Shown here in pieces: positions 49,301 to 58,886 of a DNA stretch of 64,000 nt. Position 1 is the stretch's first letter. Each line of letters starts with the position of its first letter. The DNA lies in NCBI RefSeq assembly GCF_001522545.3, contig NC_031768.1:442051-506050 (forward strand), read 5' to 3'. The DNA comes from Parus major (Eukaryota > Chordata > Aves > Passeriformes > Paridae). The notes under the pieces were generated by a model. The model searched no databases. It was not told where the DNA came from and saw nothing but the letters and a program-made list of their open reading frames with translations. The translations under genes were made by a program, and so were the position numbers.

Positions 49301-50752
49301 ATCTGCTGGTTTCATTACTGTCCAAGGTGAAAGACTCTTCTTAGCACTTTCCCAGGTCTGTTCCATCCTGTGTCCAGATCTGCACTTAGAAAGGCTACGT
49401 ATTCCACATCACTCACCTAAGAAACCCTGGGACCTGCAGTGGCTCTAGCAGCCTCTGTCACAGCCACAGAACAGAATGAACAATAAGCAGCTTTTGGAAT
49501 TCTCCGTGATTCTGAGAAACATAACTGCAGATCTTCTTTTTATTTGTACAATTGATTATTTCTCAAATAAAGAAGAAAAACATAAGGTTAAGTGTTATTT
49601 ACAGAAAATTAAAGCACTTACTTTGTGCCTGAATGATTTTGTACATCACAGGTTTTATGTTCAGTCTTGCTGTAGCCTGTAGGCTCTGAGACTGAGATAC
49701 AGAGCCCACTATCCTGCAAAGTCACTACTTGTCATACAAACACCACCCACAAACTTTATCTTCCCTTCTAGAGCAAATGATTAGTCACATAAATTCTTTG
49801 AAATTTTGCACTTGAAATCCTCCAAGTGTATTTGAGATTACAATGGTAAGAAATTTCTGCATTATAAATTGGGGAGAAGAAAGAGAAGAATGAAACAAGG
49901 CAAAGAGAAAGAAGAGGTTATTTCTTGTTCCTTTCCTGTGGGAGGAAGCAGAGAGCTCTTACAAAGAAACAGCTGAACAGAGGAGGAAGAAAGAGTTCGA
50001 GGAATGAGCTAAAACAGGTCAAATTCACCTGAAATTAAGAACAAGGAAATAAGCCAAACTTTGAACCTTCCCATTTTAAATCAGGAAGATGGTAAAGTCA
50101 AAGTGGAAGGAACCAGTGCAGGAGGTAAAGGAAATCTTAGAAGTCTTTAAATGCTGAGGATTTTCAGGGCTTAGATTGTAATGGAAGAGAATGTAGTGGT
50201 TTTGGAGAAAATTAATCAAGGGTAGAGAACATCAGAGCATGAAGAGAATTAGCCCGTGGAGAACTGTGAGCCATGGCTGAGCAGAAAAAGAGAAAGAGCC
50301 AGAAACTGAAAAAAGAAAGGCTGGCAGGGTGGACCTGGTGACAGCAACACCAAAAAGCTGAACACAGCACTGCTCTGAGGAGAGGATGAAAGGAATCAGG
50401 GTAAAGGGAAAGGCAGCAAAGGAAAAGCAGCAGTGCAGCACTCCCCTGGCACCTTAGTTCAAACAATGTAAGTTATCAATTTACACCCAAGAAATGTCAA
50501 ATAAAGGCACTGGAGCTGCTAAAGGACTCAGGACATAGACAAGGAGACCATGAAGGTGCCAGAGACAGATCCATTTCTTAAAGAGTGCATTTCAGAAACA
50601 GCAGGAAAAGAGCAAGGTGATATTAAAATCAGCAACATGACCAGTTGAATAAGAAGAGAAGACGGAAGGAAATATTAATCAAATTAAGGGGGGCAGAAGG
50701 AAGTAGCAGCTTTTGCAAATGGATGCAGAATTTAAATTTATACTTACCATGG
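49301..50752. other. Intergenic, nothing recognised
   Basis: Purine-rich in 49860-50440. No convincing exon or repeat assignment. Confidence 0.6.
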
Positions 50753-51600
50753 TGTCGTGGTTTTAAAGCACTAGCTAAAGAATCACTAGAAAAATATACT
50801 TATTTTTTGTTGTGAAATATGGATTAGGAGAAGGGCAAAACAGGCTTAAAACTTTAAAGGCATAAAGAAAGTTTATTAACAAAACCGTAAGAATGAGAAA
50901 CCAGAATAAAACTTCCAGAAACCCTTTCCCCTCACTACTCAGCTATTCTCTTGTTTAACTGACAACATAGAGACAAAACTTGGTGGTTAAAGGAGTCTTA
51001 ACTATACAGTAGCTTTTTATCAGTCCTTGTAGAGATAAAGAAGTTATCTTTTGTCATTCTATGGAGAGCTTTTCACAAGAAAACCGTTTTTTCATGGTTT
51101 TCTATTTTTCTGATGCCAGCCGGCCAGAAAACTCTGCCATCAGTTTTCTCCTCCCATTTCACACCACTCTGAGGTGTGTTTAAGGGCTATGAATTTAAGG
51201 GGTGTCATTTTAAGGATGAGTTATTCAAAGGTAAAAGTTTTCTTTATCTGTCTCTGTAATTATTTCTGGAAATAGAAGTTTTCTCTTTTTCTCTTATGGG
51301 CCACAAGTCTTCAGCAACTCCTTGGTTTTTTTTGGTTCCAGCATCTCATAGGATCACAACTACTTCACCATTTGCTCATCTTCTTCAATGAATTACTTTT
51401 GCTTAGATCTACACTTTGAAATACTTCATCCCCCCAAAATACTCTTTCATGAGATAAAGGAATTTTTTCAGAACATTAGTATCTATTTCCATAGTTTTAA
51501 CAAAAGAATATTTCAGCTTATTAGTGCATTTTCTTATTCTCTTCCCATCTGAAGTTTAATCCTTTTCTTCACTAGCTTTAATAGATTATTGTTGCTCTAT
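50753..51600 (-). mobile_element. ERV-type LTR sequence (probable)
   Basis: It begins tgtcgtggtttt, like the ends of avian ERVL LTRs, so on the minus strand the element ends in CA. A complementary AATAAA lies within aagtttattaaca near 50870, placed as an R-region signal close to that end. The opposite boundary is not resolved, and no target duplication was confirmed. Confidence 0.4.
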
Positions 51601-52279
51601 TAGGAACGGCGAGAAGAACGACACAGACTCTCTTGTGGAGTTGAACTGGGGAATTTCTCTCGGTTTATTACCTCAGGTCTTTTTTATAGACCGATACGTG
51701 AAAAGTACAGAAAAGAAAACTCTTATTGGTTAGTAAACTACCACATCACCATCATTGGTCAGTGGGGTTCACCTCCCCTTGACCCTCTCTTGCAAGAAAA
51801 CAAGGAACAGACAAACAGCACCTGCAATGCTGTTCTCTATCTCTGAGGATTGTTTTAATTCCTCCTTATGTTTTCCCAGGCCACTTTCCCAGACAAGACT
51901 GAGAAAGCTACGTGGCCTGCAATTTCCACAGGCACCGTGCTCCCTGCTTCACAGTTAGCATCCACAGATTATGTTGTTTCTTTACACGTTAATCACTCTC
52001 TCTTCCCCTCTCTCTGAAAAAAAGATTATTCTGCAAGTCTCATCTAAGTAATGAAAAAGTAAAAATCTTGCCCAGGCCTTGTAGACAGACCCGTGATCTC
52101 TGCCGAGGCCCCGGCTGCAGCTCTTTGCCATGGAAGATTTTCCGTAGCTGCTCTGGAGGAGTGCGGCCACTGTGTCAGCACGCCACAGCTCAAGAGCTTT
52201 CCCTCCCCTTCCTGGGCAGTCTGTGCTGAAAGGCAGCAGCGGCAGAAACTGCAGCCGAGCCAGGAACCGGCCTGGCCCG

Positions 52280-52510
52280 CCAGCCCCGCTGCACTAGGCT
52301 CAGCGAGCCCTGCCAGGCCCTCAGCCCCTCTGGGAACGGGCTCCTGTCCCTTCACACTCTCCATTCCCCCGGGCACCTCAGAACTCCGGCCAGCCCCGCT
52401 GCACAAGGCTCAGCGAGCCCTGCCAGGGCTTCAGCCCATCTGGGAAGGGGCTCCTGGCCCTTCACAGTCTCCATTCCCCCGGGCACCTCAGAACTCCGGC
52501 CAGCCCCGCG
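52280..52510. repeat. 110-bp tandem duplication
   Basis: Copy 1 at 52280-52389 and copy 2 at 52390-52499 both begin ccagccccgctgcac and end cagaactccgg. A third copy starts at 52500 and stops after about 10 bases. The copies differ at several positions. Confidence 0.92.
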
Positions 52511-53379
52511 CCCCCCGCGGCCTTGTCCGGCCTAAGAGGGGGAGGGAGTTACGCCAAAACTCTGTTACCTTTACAGCCGGAAACCAAAGAAAAAGAAAAA
52601 TTCCCGAGTTTAAGTTTTAAAAAGTATTGTTCACAAGTTAATCTCATTTTTCAGTAGTTAAAACTACTATCAATTTCCAGAATTAACCAGTTATTAGCCG
52701 AGAAAAAAAACTCCCATCAGCTTCTAGCAGCCTTAACTTCCGTGTCTTTTTTTTTTTTTGTAAATGCCAGTCTATCACACATGGGAAAACAAAAACAAGG
52801 CAGAGAAATGATCTAGCAAAGGCAATGGGAAACACTAACAGATAAGGGTAACAAGATGGAGAAATAGCATGAGTGATAAAAACAGGGCCAGGAGACCTTC
52901 TTCTCTTGTTTAAAAAGCCTTTATTAGGAATCAGCTTTGGGTGGGGGCCCGACGGGTCGCGCGCACACTGCCAGCGCTCCCTAAAGTGACTCAGAGAAGG
53001 AAAGCGGCTCTGCCTACGGGGGGCAATGTAGGCCGAGCCGCGGCTCAGTCCTAGTGGGTACACCCGGAGTCCCCTTTTGGCTCAGAAAGTCCAGGGGTGT
53101 CTCCTCTAGCGAGTCTCTTTGCGGCCATGGCGAGGAAAGCGGAGTTGGAGGGTAGTGTCCCTTGGTCCCGACCTTCAGGCATCGCTCTTAGTTTCTTTAT
53201 TCAGTGTTCCGATGCTCCGTAGATTGAGTTTTCTGTCCGAGGTGGTGTTTTTCGGCAGCCGATTTGCATAACTCCCAATCGCCATTTCGGGAGGTCTCCC
53301 TTCCCCGCCGCCGCTTCGGGAAGTCTCCGGTCGCCATGTTGGAAATCCCCTAACTTCAGTTGTCGTGCCAGGGCATCCC

Positions 53380-53790
53380 TGACCCCAGGTGCGGCAGGAC
53401 AGGAGCAACGAGGGAACAGCCCGGCACCGGGTCAGAACTGGAACGCACCGGGTCAGAACTGGAACGCACCGGGTCAGAACTGGAACGCCTGGAACAGGAG
53501 CTGGAGGGAAACACATGCAAAGACCCGGCCGGCGGCCCCAGCCGCCGGGGTATCTCCGATCCTGGGCGCGGCCGGACCGGAGGAACGAGGGAACAGCTCG
53601 GCACCGGGTCAGAACTGGAACAGAGGCTGAACAGAACACTTGCAAAACCTGGCAAAAACCTGGCAGCTCTGGCCACCAGGCACCCCCGGCACCGGGCGCC
53701 CCCGGGCGCCCCCGGACAGGAGTAGCGGGGGGGGAAGCAGCTCGGCACGGGCTCCGAACCGGAACGCATGGAACAGAGGCTGTAGAGAAC
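53380..53790. repeat. Nested minisatellite: 21-bp units inside larger repeats
   Basis: Three perfect 21-bp units starting gcaccgggtcagaactgg occupy 53424-53486. The same unit recurs near 53600, in a larger block that repeats gaggaacgagggaacagc, and in degenerate form near 53740. Confidence 0.9.
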
Positions 53791-53830
53791 TGGAGAGAAC
53801 CTTTGTACAACATGGACTGCAGGTGGGCTT

Positions 53831-56029
53831 ATTTATATCAATGAGCAAGATGGGTGGAATAGAAAAAGTAAGAATGGCACATAAACAAGACTCCTTCCTG
53901 AAAGCATTTGAAAAATACTAATCAGACAATTGTCATAGTAGGACCTCAGGGTGCAGGGCTGTAGCAGAGGAAAAGTGCATGATTGCAGGGGAAGGCATAA
54001 AAGTTAAGACTAAACAGAATTTCAAGAATGTATTCCTAAGGGTTTGTTAAACTATGGGAGAGGGCAGGAATAGTAGCAGAAGTCATATAACTCTGTATAA
54101 CAGTCCACAAAGCTAGAAATTTATGAAAAATGTATAAGAAGCAAAAATCTTAGGCATCACTCCAGCAAGGACCCTTTCCCACAGGATAAGAACGTGCTCC
54201 ATTCCTGCAGTCCACCTCCCTGTGACAGACTGGATCAGGACTGCACTGTTTATCAACCCCTGCAACTGCCAGCAAACTGCTCTGCACTGGTGGCAGAAAA
54301 TTAAAACCTTCCTTGGTGCTGCTTTCTCCTCTCAGAATAGAAAGTGCTTTCCTCCCCATTATGAAACCCATTCCCAGCCCAGAACAAAGGCTGGAAGTTT
54401 CTGGCAACTATAGATCTCACCACAAGAAAGCAGGGGCCAGCACAGTTTATGCTGTTTCCTCCCTTGCCATCCATGTGTGAGGCCCCAGAATGATGACATT
54501 GTGGCTCAGATGCTATAAGGCCATATTCATAGACCAGAGGCTCCCTGGAGACTGAGGAGATGTCTGTGTCAGGTTAGGAGATCCTGGAAGCAGAAATAAT
54601 AGCAGGATGAGACTGAGAATGAGAGGTTGCAGAACTAGGAGTCAGAACACTGAAGAGGGACTTTCCCTTTGCTAGTCCTGTTTGTCTAAGCCTCCTGTGA
54701 ATAAATTGGTATATGTGATTCTGGTTTAAACATAATGTGAACGGGGAATTCTAACTTGGGAAAAGCAGCACTACATCTGCTGCCAAACATTACAATACTG
54801 GTGATCCTTGAAACATCAGGATATTGGTAAGAAATAATGTCATCTGCCAGCAAAGTAGAGGCATCATGTAGCTGGGAGTTCGACAAAATCTGCTTACAGT
54901 CCAAATTCAGATTGGATTTAGTTTCCTGAAAGTCTTCTTGTTAGATCCATACTAGTCAATTTGACAGGCATTTTACAACTGAAGAGATTCAGTGCCCTCA
55001 GCCTCTGAATATAGGGGAGACCTCAAATCACAAGTCCTTTCAACTTGTAAACAAGAGGAGTTTGAAATGCTGATCCCAGAACACTGACATTGTGCCAGTA
55101 ATCATTTTTAATGAAATAAACATAAGTAATGCAAATCTTTCTTGCAGTTGAACTAGATGATTGTTGGTCTCTTTCAACTGTTCTTCTTTTTCACATATGC
55201 TTCAAAACATTTTTTGGTCTAGCTATTTCATTAAAGTGGAACCTCTGCTTTGTTGGTCACCTAATGCAATCACTAATTCCTTTACTTCCTGCTTTCCAGG
55301 ACACAGACAGCAATCTGTGCTCATGAACTGCTCTGTGGCACTCTCCTAGAAACAGCCCTGCTGCTGACAATCATCTGTTGGAAAATCAGCAACAGAGTTT
55401 GTCATAAGTTGATTAATTACCGCTCAGTGTTTAATCAGCTCTTCATGTACTACTGACAAATGTCTCACAGACATCCATCACTTCTCTCCAATTTGTCAGA
55501 AAATCGTTGTTTTTTTTTTTTTTTTCCTTCATGCTTTTCCCCTTGGAGGTGTAAATTTGGTCTTATCCCTTTTACAGATGGGGAATTGAGACAGAGGTGA
55601 GGAGGAAACAGTGTTAAGAGCCAGATTTCTGAAAGCTTTCAAGTCACCAAAGGAACGGTGAAAGTCAGTGTATAACTTGTGCATTTGGAGAAAAGAACAA
55701 GGCAGGGTCTCTTAAACACACATGGAGCTCTGAGAGGCTTGAATCTGTTGATCAAAGCAGCTGCAAGAACAGTACCCCAAACACCAGGTTCCTAAACACA
55801 GGCATAAAGGTTACTTTTGGAACTTCAGCTTCCCTCAGTGGAAGTTAAAGGCTCCTGTCTTGCTCAATAACTCTTTGAAAAAAATCCACACCATACAATA
55901 ACTCAAACTGCAGTCTGGCCTGCTCAGAGAGCAAAAGCAAATGGAACCAGTGTTTTCGAGGTCTCTGAACAGCACAGACTGTAATAGCTGTAACACAGCA
56001 GCACATGCAGGGTCTGTTTATTAGGAGTA
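53831..56029. other. Intergenic, mostly unassigned
   Basis: A short CR1-like tail (gttgaactagatgattgttg) lies at about 55146-55185. A T-run lies at about 55511. Otherwise nothing is recognised. Confidence 0.55.
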
Positions 56030-56549
56030 CCATGCCGTAAGTACAATCCATGTTTATTCACAAAATGCAGAAAATTACTGAATGTAAATACAACAGATAC
56101 ATTTGGCAATGTGTCCTTAAAATAGGGAAAGCAGCAGGTAGCACAGGAGCTCTGTGGTAGGTGAGGAGATGAGGAGTATTCCCACTGAGCAGAAGCAAGG
56201 TAGGTGGAGTTTGGCATCCCTTGATGTGGAGCTTTGGAAAAAAGTTCCACATCCACATCCTTTCAAAGGTCCACCATCATTTTCAAAGCTCTAGTAATTT
56301 TTCCAAAATTGCTGATTTCAGCAGTGCCTAAAGTCATGCTCTTGTCCTTCACCATGAAATGGGTAATACAACTTTAAGACGTTCTGAATTATTAACACAT
56401 AGATTTTAAAAGACCACAATATTGCATAAAAATAAAACAGGGAAGCAAAATATCCTGGGATAGCAATGTATGTCCACTGGTAGTAGTCCAAACAGGCATA
56501 AATTGCATTTCTTGGAAATGTACACTGGCTATTGAGTTAATGGCAGTCG
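56030..56549 (-). terminator. 3' UTR and polyadenylation signal of the unidentified gene
   Basis: About 500 nt downstream of the TGA on the minus strand, AATAAA occurs in the context gtgaataaacatgg (signal at 56053-56058). Spacing fits a normal 3' UTR. Confidence 0.45.
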
Positions 56550-56701
56550 TCATTCCCTCTGACAATGTGTGGCAAACTCCTCTACTATTCTGTCCAGGGC
56601 TGATACTGCAGTATCGAACAATTTCACAAGACATATCATTTCATCCTGTAAATAAATATCAGTACACTGATACTTCCCCCAGATCCTCTGGTCTAAGTTC
56701 T
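56550..56701 (-). CDS. Last coding exon of an unidentified gene
   Basis: A strong acceptor (a long T/G-rich tract ending tttttgcag) precedes 49 complete codons and a TGA. The peptide contains NLDQRIWGKYQC and ends DRIVEEFATHCQRE; the C-terminal half is predicted helical by its spacing of hydrophobic residues. A 3' UTR follows and reaches an AATAAA on the minus strand at 56053-56058. An alternative acceptor (atttatttacag) lies within it at about 56647. I do not recognise the family. It does not resemble CR1 or any ERV protein I know. The gene would run leftwards, away from the LCMT2 CpG island. Confidence 0.45.
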
Positions 56702-56872
56702 CTGCAAAACAAAAACAACAGAAAAACAAAAACCCCATCTTCAGCATCGTTGTTCGCCTCATCTCAACTGCTGATTCACAAATCTACGTCATTATAATAC
56801 CGGTGCAAAACCTATCCCTCCAGGCTAGTATTTTAGCACATCCATATCTCACTTCCAACTTCCTTGGTTCAC

Positions 56873-56895
56873 CTTGGAATTGAAATGTCTTCATC
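56873..56895 (-). CDS. Candidate 23-nt upstream exon with ATG
   Basis: Flanked by an acceptor-like tatccacag and a donor gtgaac. If spliced to the exon at 56701, it reads in frame as MKTFQFQE and then continues, giving a 57-residue protein starting at 56894. Such a short exon can arise by chance, so this is a hypothesis only. Confidence 0.25.
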
Positions 56896-58479
56896 CTGTG
56901 GATACGGAGCACCCATCTATGGGGACAATACCTCCCATTTTCCCCTCTCCCTCAGCCGTGCTGGTTTGTCCCTCCCAGGCTGGGTAGCCTGGCTGTGACT
57001 CTGCAGCACTCCCTGCTCCTCGCTCAGAGCTCAGGCAAACACAACAGACTATAGACAGCTGCTGCAGCAAATGCTTTCCATTATGTACCTCCCCCTCTCA
57101 GCCCATGCCGGTGGGAGCAGCATGGGGCTCCCGTGCTGCTCTGCTACGTCTTTTCTGTTATTTGGGGTGAGTTGCGCATTCCTCACACGATTTCCATGTC
57201 ATGCGGAGCCCTGGGGGAATCCTTAGAAGAATGGGACATACAACAAGCAATCTGGAGGAGACTTCCAGCAATGACAGCAATCAGGCTCCAAAACACTCTT
57301 CCAAATTATGAAAGACATAGGAAAAAAAATCCCAACTGCTTTCAAATGAGAGCCTGATAAAATTGTGAGTGATTACAGGATTTTATATCTGTGAGAGCTA
57401 AGGATAGACACTCACAGACCCAAGAAGGGGCTACACACTGCCTTCTCATCCTTTACTGTGGAAATCTGACTCACACTCCCTTCCTGGAGCACCTTGTGGT
57501 ACCTTGTACTAAGGACAGGAAACTAAGCTCCCAACCTGTTCTGCCCCCACCCCCTCAAAACAATTTGGCTCTGTGTTAAACCCAAGATGGCCAGTTCATA
57601 TCTCAGTGTCAGCTCTTGATTGCAAACAATCGTTTGCACACAAGATTGTTATGAATATAAACATAGGACTGAAAGGACTCCTGGGATGGCTGGAGGCATT
57701 GACCTCAGCCACTCCCCAACTTGCTGCCATGCATTTTATTCCACCACCATTTTCAGGCTGCCAGTGTAATTGGAAATCCTGCAGGGTTCTGAAGGGCCAG
57801 CAGGACAGGCTAGCATTCCCTGTAAGTTTTAACCTGTAACTAAAGCAAAATATAATAATCTCCAGATCCCAGAGTTATGACAAGATCAACAAAATTATTA
57901 ACAGGAAAAGGGAGCTTGAAGGAAAGGGAAGCCTTCATGCCTCCAGGAACTGAACACACATCTAGAATAGAAATAGAAATACAGGAAATCTCGTAAGGTT
58001 CTGCATCGCATGCTGTAATGGTGGCCACTGTGCTGGCTACCTCATTATCTGCCAGGAAGGCGACACTCATAAAATACATGTCAGAGAAACACTTTCACGT
58101 GGTTGTTGATTAAATCTAGCACTGGGCTGATGACTGAGCTTTATGGTCCCAGTAATAAATACACATACTGACCAGTCACTTTAAAAGTGACATTTTGAGA
58201 CTGGAACTTATTTAAAGCAAAATGCACTAATTTGTGGATTACAAGTTGTGTAGAGACATGAATAGAAGAGCATTTGCAACACCCATGGCATCTCACATAG
58301 CTCAGACTACACGGCCCCTCTCTAACTCCCAGTAAAAATCCTCAGAGTAATAACACGAAACATTAACCACATTCAGACCCTTCTCCGGCCCTGCCCATTT
58401 GTCCTCAGCAAAGCCAGCCTGGGAAGCCCAGCTGGGTCCCCAACACAGCCGTGCAGCATGCAGTCATTAGTGCCATCTC
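56896..58479. other. Between the unidentified exons and the CpG island
   Basis: An open minus-strand stretch at 57840-58079 (79 codons, with ADNEVASTVATITACDAEPY) has no clear splice context. Other exons of the unidentified gene would be expected here but I could not define them. Confidence 0.5.
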
Positions 58480-58610
58480 CACCCTGAACGCAGAACACGG
58501 GACAGAGCCTGGGCCGAGCCGCCAAGGGTCCTCCTGCGCACATCCCGGCACGGCTGCACAGAGCCCCGCGCCCCTGCGGCGCCCCTACAGCCCGCTGACT
58601 GCGCCGGGGC

Positions 58611-58705
58611 CGATGGCCGGTGCCCGATGGCCAATGACCGGTGCCCGATGGCCAATGACCGGTGCCCGATGGCCAATGGCCGGTGCCCGATGGCCGGTAC
58701 CCGGT
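58611..58705. repeat. 21-bp minisatellite in the LCMT2 CpG island
   Basis: Units of the form cgatggccaatgaccggtgc (21-bp period) occur three times, flanked on each side by a 14-bp shortened unit lacking aatgacc. Each full unit carries GGCCAATG, close to a CCAAT box. Confidence 0.92.
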
Positions 58706-58859
58706 GCGCTCCGCCGCGCTCCCGACGAGCGGCCGCGTCCGAGGTCCCCGCACCGCCGTGAGGCACCGGCAGTGGCGGGGCGGGCCCGGGAGGGGGCGCG
58801 TGCTCCGCGCCCTCCGCGTCCGGCGCTGCGCTCCCGCTTCCGGTCGGCGCGGCGTGCGC

Positions 58860-58886
58860 ATGATGGGCCGTGGGCGTCCCGGCGCC
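58860..58886 (+). CDS. LCMT2: LCMT2 exon 1 (9 codons)
   Basis: ATGATG at 58860 and 58863, then GRGRPGA and a consensus donor gtgagt at phase 0. Splicing to 59210 gives [10 protein letters not shown], which resembles the human N-terminus. The alternative is an in-frame ATG at 59159 or 59168 without this exon. Confidence 0.75.

Larger units (their letters stand above)
51600..53830 (-). mobile_element. LTR-like and tandemly duplicated, CpG-rich sequence (probable ERV derivative)
   Basis: On the minus strand there are several AATAAA signals (near 51663, 52920 and 53197), a purine-rich run, and GC-rich promoter-like sequence with an ATTTGCAT octamer (about 53263) and GCCAT(T/G)TT-type sites. No gag, pol or env reading frame survives. 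Assignment to an endogenous retrovirus is by LTR-like layout only; an orphan promoter is the alternative. Confidence 0.4.

Noticed and set aside
53175..53813. Minus-strand frame of 212 codons with VPVLTRC repeats
   Set aside because: It is a translation of the 21-bp minisatellite in GC-rich DNA.
57133..57357. Plus-strand frame MLLCYVFSVIWGELR
   Set aside because: No splice context, no family resemblance and no supporting polyadenylation signal.
57840..58079. Minus-strand frame of 79 codons as an exon of the unidentified gene
   Set aside because: No convincing splice sites join it to the last exon, so it is kept only as a remark.
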